From NCBI RefSeq assembly GCF_041020765.1, contig NZ_JBEUEJ010000002.1: DNA of 64,000 bases; one strand, written 5' to 3'. A program made the position numbers and the translations under genes. Source of the stretch: Kineococcus terrestris. GTDB lineage: Bacteria; Actinomycetota; Actinomycetes; Actinomycetales; Kineococcaceae. The stretch's first letter is position 1; the number at the start of each line of letters is the position of its first letter. Positions 25,315-35,347 of this stretch are shown here, piece after piece. The notes under the pieces are model-generated. The model did no database searches, was not told the origin of the DNA, and saw only the letters and a program-made list of their open reading frames with translations.

Positions 25315-26310
25315 TCAGTAGGCGTCGAGGATGTCCACGACGAAGACGAGGGGCCCGGCCGGCTGGCCGCCGGTGGGCTCGTCGCCGTAGGCCTGCGCGG
25401 CGGGGATGACGAGCAGGACGCGGCTGCCGACGTCCTGCCCGACCAGCCCGACGTCCCAGCCCTCGATGAGGCCGCCGACGCCGATCTGGGTCTGGAAGGG
25501 CTGGCGCTCCCAAGAGCTCTCGAAGACCTGCCCGTCCTCCAGGCGCGCGCCCACGTACTGCATGGTGACGTTCTGCCCGGACTCCACGGCCGGCCCGGCG
25601 CCCTGGATCAGCGGCTGCGCCAGGGTCTGCTCGGGCGCCTGGTAGCCCTCGGGCACCTCGACCCCGGTGGGACGGTCCTGCTCGTCGTAGGTGACCGTGG
25701 GCAGGCCCGCCGGCGGGGTGACCGCCTCGCCCTGCGCGGTCTCGGCGATGACCCGCACGACGTCGGCGACCAGCACCATCGTGGTGTCGGCGTCCACGCC
25801 CTCGCCGAACTGGGTGGCGGCCTCCCCGAAGCCGTCCGCGGGGGCGATGGCGATGGCCAGGCGGTCGCCGACGTGGGCGCCGACCAGGCCGCGGGCGATG
25901 CCGCGGGTGACCTGCGGCAGCGGGAAGCGGGCGTCGGTGGCGCCGAAGCTGGTGTCCAGCTCCCGGCCGGTGGACCCGGCGTACAGGGTGTAGGCGAACT
26001 GCACGGTGTCGTCGGCCTCGACCTCGGCGCCGTCGCCGGCGGTGACGACCTTGCGGGTCGTCTCCTCCACCTCCAGCGGGGTGGTCACCTGCACCTCCGG
26101 CTTGGCGCCGGGCTCACCGGTGACGGTGACGGGCAGGGCGTCGTCCACGGCGGCCGGCTCGATGACCGCCGCCTCGGCGGTCGCGGAGGCGCTCTGCTCG
26201 GCGGGGTCGGGGGTGTCCGGCTCCGAGGCGCACGCGCTCAGGGTCAGCGCGAGGGCCGCGATCGCGGCGGCGGGCAGGGCGGCGGTACGGCGACGCACGG
26301 GGGTCCTCAC
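25315..26310 (-). CDS. Two-domain FKBP-type isomerase lipoprotein
   Basis: A secreted lipoprotein (331 aa) with signal peptide and lipobox LSAC at about residues 24-27 (TLSACASE). Two FKBP-like domains follow. The first (about 75-180) is divergent: it has VQFAYTLYAGSTGRELDTSFG but lacks the canonical drug-site tryptophan. The second (about 215-331) is well kept, with VTMQYVGARLEDGQVFESSW, GGLIEGWDVGLVG and a final VFVVDILDAY. It probably catalyses prolyl isomerisation of exported proteins at the outer membrane face. GTG 26310 is the chosen start; a TAGGGT -10 at 26354-26359 implies a leader of about 37 bases. The upstream ORF extension is discarded. Confidence 0.88.
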   Translation of the reverse strand: MRTPVRRRTAALPAAAIAALALTLSACASEPDTPDPAEQSASATAEAAVIEPAAVDDALPVTVTGEPGAKPEVQVTTPLEVEETTRKVVTAGDGAEVEADDTVQFAYTLYAGSTGRELDTSFGATDARFPLPQVTRGIARGLVGAHVGDRLAIAIAPADGFGEAATQFGEGVDADTTMVLVADVVRVIAETAQGEAVTPPAGLPTVTYDEQDRPTGVEVPEGYQAPEQTLAQPLIQGAGPAVESGQNVTMQYVGARLEDGQVFESSWERQPFQTQIGVGGLIEGWDVGLVGQDVGSRVLLVIPAAQAYGDEPTGGQPAGPLVFVVDILDAY

Positions 26311-26391
26311 GGGTCGGGGCACGGGTCGGGGGTCGAGCCGGGCTTGCCGCAGCACCCTAACCGCCGGCACCTGGGACGACGCTGGGAGCCG

Positions 26392-27753
26392 TCACATGCT
26401 GTCGATGAGACGCTCCACCCGGTCGTCCACGGCCTTGAAGGGGTCCTTGCACAGCACGGTGCGCTGGGCCTGGTCGTTGAGCTTCAGGTGCACCCAGTCG
26501 ACGGTGAAGTCGCGGCGCTTGTCCTGCGCGGCGCGCACGAAGTCCCCGCGCAGCTTGGCGCGGGTGGTCTGCGGCGGCACGCTCAGCGCCTCGAACACCT
26601 CGATGTCGGCGCACACCCGCTCGGCCATGCCGCGCGCGGCCAGCAGGTAGTGCAGGCCCCGGCCGCGGTGGATGTCGTGGTAGGCCAGGTCCAGGCGGGC
26701 GATGCGCGGGGACGTCAGGGGCATCCCGTGCTTGGCCATGTAGCGGTCCAGCAGCTTCTTCTTGATCACCCAGTCGACCTCGCGGTCCACCAGGCCCAGG
26801 TCGCCGGTGGCCACCGCCCGCAGCGCCCGCTCCCACAGGTCCAGCACCCGCTTGACGGTCGGGGTCTGCAGGCCGCGGGACTCCACGAACTCCTTGGCCT
26901 TGTCCAGGTACTCCTCCTGGATCTGCAGGGCGCTGGCCTCGCGGCCGTTGGCCAGGCGCACCGGGCGCCGGCCGGTGGGGTCGTGGGAGATCTCGCGGAT
27001 GGCCCGGATGGGGTTCTCCATCGTCATCTCGCGCAGCGCCACGCCCTCCTCGACCATCCGCAGCACCAGGTCGGTCGCGCCGACCTTGAGCATGGTGGTC
27101 GTCTCGGACATGTTCGAGTCGCCGACGATGACGTGCAGGCGCCGGTAGCGCTCGGCGTCGGCGTGCGGCTCGTCGCGGGTGTTGATGATGGGACGGCTGC
27201 GGGTGGTGGCGCTGGAGACGCCCTCCCAGATGTGGTCGGCGCGCTGCGAGAGCGAGTACACGGCCCCGCGCGGGGTCTGCACGACCTTGCCGGCCCCGCA
27301 GATCAGCTGCCGGCTGACCAGGAACGGGATGAGGACGTCGGACAGCTTGCCGAACTCCCCGTGCCGGGAGACCAGGTAGTTCTCGTGGCAGCCGTAGGAG
27401 TTGCCCGCGGAGTCGGTGTTGTTCTTGAAGAGGAATACCTCCCCGGCCACCCCCTCCTCCTCCAGGCGCCGCTCGGCGTCGGTGAGCAGGCCCTCCAGCG
27501 TGCGCTCGCCCGCGCGGTCGTGGACGACGAGCTGGCGCACGTCGTCGCACTCGGGGGTGGCGTACTCGGGGTGGGAGCCGACGTCCAGGTACAGGCGGGC
27601 GCCGTTCTTGAGGAAGACGTTGCTGGAGCGTCCCCAGGAGACGACCTTGCGGAACAGGTAGCGGGCCACCTCGTCCGGGGACAGCTTGCGCTGGCCCTCG
27701 AAGGCGCAGGTGACGCCGAACTCGGTCTCGAGCCCGAAGATCCGGCGGTCCAT
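26392..27753 (-). CDS. pafA: Pup-protein ligase PafA
   Basis: The only known ligase for prokaryotic ubiquitin-like protein (453 aa, standard length). It phosphorylates the Pup C-terminal Glu and joins it to substrate lysines. The glutamine-synthetase-like active site is visible: RRIFGLETEFGV with Glu9, and GARLYLDVGSHPEYATPE with Asp57 aligning with the family's catalytic base. FKNNTDSAGNSYGCHENYLVSR and PIINTRDEPHADAERYRRLHVIVGDSN carry ATP/metal and Pup-groove residues. A -10 TATGGT ends six bases before ATG 27753, so its mRNA is predicted leaderless and separate from the prcB-prcA transcript, whose stop lies about 110 bases upstream. Confidence 0.97.
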   Translation of the reverse strand: MDRRIFGLETEFGVTCAFEGQRKLSPDEVARYLFRKVVSWGRSSNVFLKNGARLYLDVGSHPEYATPECDDVRQLVVHDRAGERTLEGLLTDAERRLEEEGVAGEVFLFKNNTDSAGNSYGCHENYLVSRHGEFGKLSDVLIPFLVSRQLICGAGKVVQTPRGAVYSLSQRADHIWEGVSSATTRSRPIINTRDEPHADAERYRRLHVIVGDSNMSETTTMLKVGATDLVLRMVEEGVALREMTMENPIRAIREISHDPTGRRPVRLANGREASALQIQEEYLDKAKEFVESRGLQTPTVKRVLDLWERALRAVATGDLGLVDREVDWVIKKKLLDRYMAKHGMPLTSPRIARLDLAYHDIHRGRGLHYLLAARGMAERVCADIEVFEALSVPPQTTRAKLRGDFVRAAQDKRRDFTVDWVHLKLNDQAQRTVLCKDPFKAVDDRVERLIDSM

Positions 27754-27759
27754 CTGCCC

Positions 27760-27765
27760 ACCATA
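27760..27765 (-). promoter_or_regulatory. Leaderless -10 element of pafA
   Basis: TATGGT, minus strand, six bases before ATG 27753. Confidence 0.65.
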
Positions 27766-27863
27766 GGCACATCCGGGGCGCGCGGCGCTGCTGAACGCGC
27801 GCACCGGCCCGATCGGGTCACCGGTGGGTCGCCGTGGGGCGGGCCACCGGTGACCGGCCGGTG

Positions 27864-28649
27864 TCAGCCGGCGGGCTGCGCGGGCGTGTCCGGCCCGGCC
27901 GGTGCGCCCGGCCCCGCCGGCGCGTCCGGCGCGCCGGCGCCCGCCTCGCCCAGCAGCCGCGCCAGCACCGGGCCGCCCAGGCGGCGGAAGGTGCGGCGGG
28001 CGCGGGCGCGGTCCAGGACGGCGACCTCCAGCTGGTCGGGCGCGATGCGGCGCGGGCCGCGCCCGGCGGCCTCGGCCTGCGCGTCGCTGCCCAGCGCGTC
28101 CACGGCCGTGCGCAGCGCCTCCTCCAGGCTCATCCCCGCCCGCCAGCGCTCGCCCAGGCGCGCGGAGATCTGCTCGGCCGAGCCGCCCATCGCCACGTAC
28201 CCGTGCTCGTCGGCCACCGACCCGTCGTAGGTCAGCCGGTACACCTGGTCCTGCTCGGGGGTGCGGCCCACCTCGGCCACGACCAGCTCCACCTCGTACG
28301 GCTTGGGGCCGGTGGTGAACACGGTGCCCAGCGTCTGCGCGTAGGCGTTGGCCAGGCCGCGGGCGGTGACGTCGCCGCGGTCGTAGGAGTAGCCGCGCAG
28401 GTCCGCGTACCGCACCCCGGCCACCCGCAGGTTCTCGAACTCGTTGTACTTGCCGACCGCGGCGAACGCGACGCGGTCGTAGATCTCGGAGATCTTGTGC
28501 AGCGCCCGGGAGGCGTTCTCGGAGGCGAAGACGATGCCGCCCTCGTAGGCCAGGACGACGACGGCCCGCCCGCGCGCGATGCCCTTGCGCGCGTAGTCCG
28601 CCTTGTCCTTCATCAGCTGCTCGGGCGAGACGTAGAACGGCACGCTCAT
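27864..28649 (-). CDS. prcA: 20S proteasome alpha subunit
   Basis: The gating ring subunit of the bacterial 20S proteasome (261 aa). It begins with the alpha-type N-terminus SVPFYVSPEQLMKDKADYARKGIARG and continues through VVLAYEGGIVFASENASRALHKISEIYDRVAFAAVGKYNEFENLR, as in mycobacterial and Rhodococcus PrcA. There is no propeptide or catalytic Thr. The C-terminal 25 residues are a Pro/Gly/Ala tail that would lie at the outer surface near the Mpa dock. ATG 28649 overlaps the prcB TGA (ATGA), so alpha and beta subunits are co-translated. Confidence 0.97.
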   Translation of the reverse strand: MSVPFYVSPEQLMKDKADYARKGIARGRAVVVLAYEGGIVFASENASRALHKISEIYDRVAFAAVGKYNEFENLRVAGVRYADLRGYSYDRGDVTARGLANAYAQTLGTVFTTGPKPYEVELVVAEVGRTPEQDQVYRLTYDGSVADEHGYVAMGGSAEQISARLGERWRAGMSLEEALRTAVDALGSDAQAEAAGRGPRRIAPDQLEVAVLDRARARRTFRRLGGPVLARLLGEAGAGAPDAPAGPGAPAGPDTPAQPAG

Positions 28650-29605
28650 CGCTGCACCCCCTGCCCCTCGGTCCCGGTACCCGCGCCGGTGCCGGTGCCG
28701 CCGGTGCCACCGGTGCCGCCGGCGAGCGCCGGCGCCCCGCCCGGGTTGCCGGTGCGCCCGGCGACCACGCCCTCGACCACGGCGGACAGCTCCTCCTGCT
28801 CCAGGCGCCGGTACCCCTCGGCGCTGACCACGGCGACCACCGGCCAGGTGCGGCGCACCAGGTCCGGCCCGCCCGTGGCCGAGTCGTCGTCGGCCGCGTC
28901 CCAGAGGGCCTCCACGGCCACCCGCACCGCCTCGGCCGACGACAGCCCCGGGCGGAACAGCTTCTTCAGCGCGCCGCGGGCGAACACCGAGCCGGAGCCG
29001 ACCGCGTGGTGGTCGACCTCCTCGTAGCGGCCGCCGGTGACGTCGTAGCTGACGATGCGCCCGCGGCGGGCGTCCAGGTCGTAGCCGGCGAACAGCGGCA
29101 CGACGGCCAGCCCCTGCATCGCCAGGCCCAGGTTGCCGCGGATCATCGCCGACAGGCGGTTGGCCTTGCCCTCGAAGGACATCAGGGCGCCCTCGAGCTT
29201 CTCGTAGTGCTCCAGCTCCACCTGGAACAGGCGCACCATCTCCAGCGCCAGCCCGGCGGTGCCGGCGATGCCGACCGCGGAGTGGTCGTCGGCGGGGAAG
29301 ACCTTCTCGATGTCGCGCTGGGCGATGACGTTGCCCGCGGTGGCGCGCCGGTCCCCGGCCACCACCACCCCGTCGGCGGTGACGAGGGCGACGATCGTCG
29401 TCGCGTGCGGGGGCTGGCCGGCCCCCGGTCCCCCGCCCGGCACCGCGCCCGGGCCGGCGAGCGGGACGGCGCCCGGCAGCCGGCGCGCGCCGGGCAGCAC
29501 CTCGGGGGCGTGCTCGCGCACGAAGTCGGTGAAGGAGGACGAACCCGGCACCAGGAAGGCCGCCGGGAGGCGCCCGCTGGGGTCTGCACCCGATCGATGG
29601 TCCAC
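28646..29605 (-). CDS. prcB: 20S proteasome beta subunit, with propeptide
   Basis: The catalytic proteasome subunit (319 aa precursor). Residues 1-68 form a propeptide ending in PPHA; cleavage would expose Thr69 of TTIVALVTADGVVVAGDRRAT, the N-terminal nucleophile. The catalytic Asp and Lys are in AGDRR and the following DIEKVFPADD region. Residues 275-319 are an unusual Gly/Thr-rich tail (GGTGGTGGTGTGAGTG). GTG 29605 is fixed by a TAGGGT element six bases upstream. prcA overlaps its stop. pup lies just upstream with a separate promoter, so prcBA can be made independently. Confidence 0.96.
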   Translation of the reverse strand: MDHRSGADPSGRLPAAFLVPGSSSFTDFVREHAPEVLPGARRLPGAVPLAGPGAVPGGGPGAGQPPHATTIVALVTADGVVVAGDRRATAGNVIAQRDIEKVFPADDHSAVGIAGTAGLALEMVRLFQVELEHYEKLEGALMSFEGKANRLSAMIRGNLGLAMQGLAVVPLFAGYDLDARRGRIVSYDVTGGRYEEVDHHAVGSGSVFARGALKKLFRPGLSSAEAVRVAVEALWDAADDDSATGGPDLVRRTWPVVAVVSAEGYRRLEQEELSAVVEGVVAGRTGNPGGAPALAGGTGGTGGTGTGAGTGTEGQGVQR

Positions 29606-29611
29606 GTTTCG

Positions 29612-29617
29612 ACCCTA
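29612..29617 (-). promoter_or_regulatory. Leaderless -10 element of prcB
   Basis: TAGGGT, minus strand, six bases before GTG 29605. Confidence 0.65.
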
Positions 29618-29685
29618 CCCGCCGGGCCCGCGCCCGCCCGGTCGGGAGCGGGACGCGGGACCCGGGCCGCGGGTGGTGCCGGCGG

Positions 29686-29883
29686 CTACTGGCCGCCCTT
29701 CTGCACGAACCCGCGCACGAACTCCTCGGAGTTGGTCTCCAGGACCTCGTCGATCTCGTCCAGCAGGGCGTCGACGTCGTCCTCGGCCGTCCGCTCCTCC
29801 GCGCGCGCCTGGGCGGGCACGACGGGGGTCTCCTCGGGCTCGTCCTCGCGGCGGCTCGGGCGCTGCTGCTCCTGTCCAGGCAC
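29686..29883 (-). CDS. pup: Prokaryotic ubiquitin-like protein Pup
   Basis: The small protein tag of the bacterial proteasome (65 aa). It is disordered and acidic, with the Mpa-binding helix region AEDDVDALLDEIDEVLETNSEEFVR and the family C-terminus GFVQKGGQ. The last residue is Gln, so Dop must deamidate it to Glu before ligation. The frame runs open to 30048 but GTG 29883 has a GGGGG ribosome site and gives the normal length. A TAGTGT -10 at 29972-29977 predicts a leader of about 80 bases that contains a 10-bp repeat (29905-29924). Confidence 0.97.
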   Translation of the reverse strand: MPGQEQQRPSRREDEPEETPVVPAQARAEERTAEDDVDALLDEIDEVLETNSEEFVRGFVQKGGQ

Positions 29884-29904
29884 GGCTGGTCCCCCTGACG
29901 TCTC

Positions 29905-29924
29905 GCGGTCAGCTGCGGTCAGCT
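29905..29924 (-). repeat. 10-bp direct repeat in the pup leader
   Basis: Two head-to-tail copies of GCGGTCAGCT, plus part of a third, lie between the predicted pup transcription start and the start codon. They may be a binding site or simple slippage. Confidence 0.5.
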
Positions 29925-29971
29925 GCGGGCCGGTGGCCCGGCGTCCGGTGGCGGGCACCCGACGTCCTCCG

Positions 29972-29977
29972 ACACTA
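29972..29977 (-). promoter_or_regulatory. -10 element of pup, shared form with mpa
   Basis: TAGTGT within GGTTAGTGTCG. The same string precedes mpa (37704-37709). No -35 consensus was recognised at either site. Confidence 0.45.
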
Positions 29978-30072
29978 ACCCGCGCACCGGCCCCGCGCGT
30001 GGTGCCGCGACCTCTCCGTGACCGGTGTCCCACCCGGACGGGCGCCACCGGTCGGCCCCGGGTGGGCCGCGC

Positions 30073-31746
30073 TCAGCCGCCTGTGAGGGCCGCGACGAGG
30101 TCCTCGGCGGTGGGGCAGCGGTCCAGCAGCGCGCCCACGTGCTCGCGGGTGCCGCGCAGCGGCTCCAGGGTGGGCACGCGCTGCAGGGCGCCGCGCCCGG
30201 CCACGTCGAAGATCACCGAGTCCCAGCTGGCGGCGGCCACCCGCGGGCCGTAGCGGGCCAGGCACTCGCCGCGGAAGTACGCGCGGGTGTCCTCCGGCGG
30301 GTGCTCCACGGCGCGGCGCACGTCCTCCTCGGCCACGAGGCGCTCCACCCGCCCGCGCTGCTCCAGGCGCAGGTACAGGCCCTTCTCCGGGCGCACGTCG
30401 GACCACTGCAGGTCGACCGCCTTCAGCCGGGCGCTGTCCCAGGCCAGGCCGTCGCGCGAGCGGTAGGCCTCCAGCAGCTGCAGCTTGGCCACCCAGTCCA
30501 GCTCGCGCGCGCACGAGGACACGTCGGTGCCCAGCCGGGTCAGGACCGACTCCCAGCGCTGCAGCACCTCCACCGTGTCGGCGTCGGTGTCGGCGCCGGT
30601 GCGCTCGTCGACGAACGCGCGGGCGGCCTCGAAGTAGGCCCACTGCAGGTCCAGCGCGCTCAGGCGGCGCCCGTCGCGCAGGCGCACGAGCTGGCGCAGC
30701 GAGGGGTCGTGGCTGACCTCGTGCAGCGCGCGCACGGGGTCCGACAGCTGCAGGTCCCCGGCCGGGCCGCCGGCCAGGGCGCCGGCCTCGACCATCGACA
30801 GGACCAGGGAGGTGGTGCCCACCTTCAGCAGGGTCGCCACCTCGCAGAACGTCGCGTCGCCGACGATGACGTGCAGGCGCCGGTACTTCTCGGCGGTGGC
30901 GTGCGGCTCGTCGCGGGTGTTGACGATGGGCCGCTTCATCGTCGTCTCCAGGCCCACCTCGGTCTCGAAGAAGTCCGCGCGCTGGCTGAGCTGGTAGCCG
31001 GCGGTGGCCGAGTCCTGCCCGATGCCGACGCGGCCGGCGCCGGCGACGACCTGGCGGGAGACGAAGAACGGCACGAGGTGGCGCACGACGTCGCCGAAGG
31101 GCGTGGCGCGGGCCATGAGGTAGTTCTCGTGGGTGCCGTAGGAGGCGCCCTTGCCGTCGGTGTTGTTCTTGTACAGCGTCACCGGCGCCAGGCCGGGGGT
31201 GGCGGCGATGCGGCGCAGCGACTCCAGGACGATGCGCTCGCCCGCCCGGTCCCAGCGCACGGCGTCGCGCGGGGTCAGGACCTCCGGGGAGGAGTACTCC
31301 GGGTGGGCGTGGTCGACGTACAGGCGCGCGCCGTTGGTCAGCACGACGTTGGCGGTGCTGGGGTCCTCCGTCTCGGCCGAGACGACGTCGGAGGCCGCGG
31401 GCACCGTCCAGCGGCCCCGCTCCCCCGGCTCCCCGTCCGCGCCGGCGCCCTTCCCCCGCCCGTCCCCGCGCAGGGGCGCGTCGGTCAGCTGCGAGGGGTC
31501 GGCGGCGCGGCGGGCGACCTCGAAGCCGCGCGCGTCGCGCAGCGGGGCTTCGTCCTCGTAGTCCCAGCGGGTGCGCGAACCGCCCGGGCGGGCCGTCGCG
31601 CCCAGGGAGGAGGACAGGCTGCCGGTGGCCGGGGCGGCGTAGGCGTTGACCACCTGCGCCGACAGCAGCATGGGGTTGGCCCCCGGGTCGCCCGGGACGG
31701 AGATCCCGTACTCCGTCTCGATGCCGGTCACCCGTCGCACGCTCAC
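30073..31746 (-). CDS. dop: Pup deamidase/depupylase Dop
   Basis: Converts the C-terminal Gln of Pup to Glu and also removes Pup from proteins (557 aa, near the 500-560 usual). The fold matches PafA: RVTGIETEYGISVPGD with Glu10, GARLYVDHAHPEYSSPE with Asp145, YKNNTDGKGASYGTHENYLMAR, and RPIVNTRDEPHATAEKYRRLHVIVGD. Residues 35-130 hold the Dop-specific insertion. TAGGGT ends seven bases before GTG 31746, so the start is VSVRR and the transcript is predicted leaderless. It lies 190 bases upstream of pup on the same strand. The open frame extending to 32286 is antisense noise from the permease gene. Confidence 0.96.
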   Translation of the reverse strand: MSVRRVTGIETEYGISVPGDPGANPMLLSAQVVNAYAAPATGSLSSSLGATARPGGSRTRWDYEDEAPLRDARGFEVARRAADPSQLTDAPLRGDGRGKGAGADGEPGERGRWTVPAASDVVSAETEDPSTANVVLTNGARLYVDHAHPEYSSPEVLTPRDAVRWDRAGERIVLESLRRIAATPGLAPVTLYKNNTDGKGASYGTHENYLMARATPFGDVVRHLVPFFVSRQVVAGAGRVGIGQDSATAGYQLSQRADFFETEVGLETTMKRPIVNTRDEPHATAEKYRRLHVIVGDATFCEVATLLKVGTTSLVLSMVEAGALAGGPAGDLQLSDPVRALHEVSHDPSLRQLVRLRDGRRLSALDLQWAYFEAARAFVDERTGADTDADTVEVLQRWESVLTRLGTDVSSCARELDWVAKLQLLEAYRSRDGLAWDSARLKAVDLQWSDVRPEKGLYLRLEQRGRVERLVAEEDVRRAVEHPPEDTRAYFRGECLARYGPRVAAASWDSVIFDVAGRGALQRVPTLEPLRGTREHVGALLDRCPTAEDLVAALTGG

Positions 31747-31753
31747 CCGGGCG

Positions 31754-31759
31754 ACCCTA
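31754..31759 (-). promoter_or_regulatory. Leaderless -10 element of dop
   Basis: TAGGGT, minus strand, seven bases before GTG 31746. Confidence 0.65.
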
Positions 31760-31808
31760 CGGGCCCGGTGCGCGCCGGCGCCCGCGGGCGCCGGGCGTCC
31801 CGAGCCCC

Positions 31809-33001
31809 TCAGTCGGTGCGCAGCGCCACCACGGGGTCCAGCTTGCCGGCGCGGCGGGCGGGCACGACCCCGAAGAAGATGCCCACCGCGGCCGAGACGA
31901 CGAACGCCACGACGGGGCTCCACCACTCCACGGCCGCCGGCAGCGGCGACAGCCGCCCGATGAGCAGCGAGCCGCCCACCCCCACGACGATGCCGATGAC
32001 GCCGCCGACGCTGGTCAGCAGGACGGCCTCGACGAGGAACTGCACGAGCACGTCGCGCTGGCGCGCCCCCAGCGCCTTGCGCAGGCCGATCTCGCGGGTC
32101 CGCTCGCGCACGGAGACGAGCATGATGTTGGACACGCCCACCCCGCCCACGAGCAGGGAGATGCCGGCGATGGAGGCCAGCACGGCGGTCAGCAGGCCCA
32201 GGATGTCGCCGATGACGCCGAGGATCTGCGTCTGGGTGACGGCGCTGAACTCCTGGTCGGGGTAGGCGTCCTTCAGGGCCCGCCACAGCTGCCCGGCCAG
32301 CTCGGGCACCTGCGCGGAGGTGGGGCTCTTGACCGCGAAGGCGTCCACGCGGTCCACGCCGAACAGCCGCTGGGCGGCCGTGATCGGCACGTGGACCTCG
32401 TTGTCCTGGCTGACGCCGAAGCTCTCCCCCTGCTCGGCGAGCACGCCCACCACGCGGAACCGGGTGCCCGCGACGGTGACCTGCCGCCCGACGGGGTCGG
32501 CGGCCCCGAAGAGGGTCTGCGCGGTGCCCGAGCCCAGGACGGCCACCCGCCGGCGGGTGTCGACGTCGGTGGCGGTGAAGAAGGAGCCCTGCGCGACGGG
32601 GCGGGTGAACACCTCCGGCAGGTTCTGGTCCGAGCCCTGCACCGTGACGAACGTCTCGACGGCGCCGGCGCGCACGACGGCCCCGGAGGTGACGCGGGCG
32701 GTGACCAGCGACTCGTCGCCGACGACGTCGGCGAGCAGCCGCCCGTCGGAGAACTGCAGCGTCGAGACGGCCGGGGCGCCCTGGGTGGGGTTGGCGGTGT
32801 CGAACTGGCCCGGCACGACGAGGATGAGGTTGGAGCCCAGGCCCTCCACCTGCGCCTCGATCTGCTGGCGGGCGCCGGAGCCGATGGAGACGACCACGAC
32901 GACGGCGGCGATGCCGATGATGACGCCGAGCATCGTCAGCAGGCTGCGCAGCCGGTTGCCGCGCAGGGCGTCCACGGCGACGCGGAAGGCCTCCCAGCCC
33001 T

Positions 33002-33005
<4 letters not shown>
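31809..33005 (-). CDS. MacB-type ABC transporter permease
   Basis: The membrane subunit of a MacB/FtsX-type mechanotransmission ABC system (398 aa). One helix lies near residues 20-45 (LLTMLGVIIGIAAVVVVVSIG), then a large extracytoplasmic domain (about 50-265), then three C-terminal helices with SNIMLVSVRERTREIGLRKALGA, the conserved coupling segment, and a final GVVPARRAGKLDPVVALRTD. GTG 33005 overlaps the ATPase stop (GTGA). It forms one operon with an ATPase and a lipoprotein adaptor. Substrates of such systems include macrolides, peptides and lipids and cannot be assigned here. Confidence 0.92.
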
Positions 33006-33771
<766 letters not shown>

Positions 33772-33775
<4 letters not shown>

Positions 33776-35175
33776 GGGACCTGCTCGCCGTCGGTGACGG
33801 ACTCCACGCCCTCCACCACGACGCGCTCGCCGGCGCGCAGCCCCGAGGCGACCTCCACGTCGCGCTCGCCGCGGGCGCCGACGGCGACCTCGCGCAGCCG
33901 CGCGCGCCCGTCCTCGACCACGAGGACGGCGTCGCCGCCGCCGTCGCCGGCGCGCACCAGCGCCGAGGAGGGCACCCGCACCACGCCGGGCGCGTCGGCC
34001 ACGACGAGGGAGACGACGGCCGACATGCCGGGCAGCGGCTCGGGTGCCGGGGAGCCGTCGGCGCGGGTGCCGCCGTCGTAGCTCAGGCGCACGGTGTAGG
34101 TGACACCGCCGCCGGAGCCGGTGGTGGCGGTGGGGTCGACGCTGGTGACGGTGCCGGCGTACTCGGCGTCCTGGACGGCGTCGACGCTGATGCGCGCGCG
34201 CAGGCCCGGCCGCACCTGCAGGACGTCGGTCTCGTCGACGTCGGCGGTCCAGGACAGGACGGAGGCGTCCACGACGGACAGCAGCGGCGAGCCGGCGGAG
34301 ACGGCGGCGCCCTCGGCGATCACGGGGCCGGTGCCGCCGCCGGCGTCCACCCCGCCCAGCGCGCCGCCGGGCAGGGACAGGCCCTGCTGCTGCAGCAGCT
34401 GCTCGGCACCGGCGGGCAGGCCGGCCCCGCCGCCGCCGGAGCCGGCCGCGGCCAGGGACACCCGCCCGGCCACGGGGGCGCGCACGGTGAGGGCGTCGAC
34501 GGTGGCGCGGGCGGCCGCCACGGCCGCGCGGGTCTGCACGCGCTGGGCCTGCCCGAGGGCGCCGAGGGCCTCGTCGACGCTGCCCAGCCCCGCCTGCACC
34601 TGGTCCACGAGGGCTTGGGTCTGGGCGGCCTGCAGGTCGTAATGGGCGCGGGAGGCGTCCACGGCGGCCAGGGCGGCGTCGCGGGCGGCGGGGTCGGGCA
34701 GCGCCTCGGCCTGGGCGCGGGCGCGCTCGAAGGCGGCCTCGGCCTGCGCGCGGGCGCGGCGCTGGGCGCCGGCCACGTCGCCGCGCCCGGACCCGCCGCC
34801 GGAGGGCACGGCCGCGGCGGCCTGGCGGTCGGCGGCCTCGGCCTGCGCCAGCGCGTCGCGCGCCTGCGGGGAGTCCAGCACGAGCAGCACGTCACCGGCG
34901 GCGACCTGCTGGCCGTCGGTGACGGCCAGGGTGGTCACGGTGCCCGAGGCGGGCGCGCTGACGGTGGCCGAGGTGCGCGGCTGCACCGTCCCGGAGGTCT
35001 GGACGGTCTCCTGCACGTCGCCGCGCTCGACCGCGGCGGTGCGCACGACGGGCTCGTCCTCGGAGCTGCAGGCGCCCAGGGCGAGCGCCAGGGCGGCGGC
35101 GGCCGCGGTCAGCGCCGCGCGGGTGCGGGCGCGCGAGGACGTCGCAGCGGACCGCGACGGGCGGGGGGTGGGCAC
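33772..35175 (-). CDS. HlyD/MacA-like efflux adaptor lipoprotein
   Basis: The adaptor of the three-gene exporter (467 aa). It has a signal peptide and lipobox LGAC near residue 36, so it is anchored outside the membrane. Next come a lipoyl-like half-motif (SGTVQPRTSATVSAPASGTV), a long Ala/Gln/Arg coiled coil (about 95-205), the second lipoyl half (LTVRAPVAGRVSLAAAG) and beta-barrel regions (SWTADVDETDVLQVRPGLRARISVD). The frame allows GTG 35184, but that codon lies inside the -10 element; GTG 35175 is seven bases after it and is the better start. First gene of the operon, inserted between mpa and dop. Confidence 0.88.
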
Positions 35176-35182
35176 GTCGGTC

Positions 35183-35188
35183 ACCCTA
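35183..35188 (-). promoter_or_regulatory. Leaderless -10 element of the efflux operon
   Basis: TAGGGT, minus strand, seven bases before GTG 35175. It overlaps the upstream candidate start GTG 35184 and so rules that codon out if used. Confidence 0.6.
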
Positions 35189-35347
35189 GGCGCTGACTAC
35201 GACGTCGGCCGTACGTCGTCGGTCGCGACCGGACGGCGCCGGGGTGCGACCTCCGGGGGACCCCACGGGCACCAGGGGCCCCACCGGCACCAGGGGTCCC
35301 CGGCGTCCCCGTCGCGCGCGGTGCCGGCGGCGCGGCAGGGTGGACCG

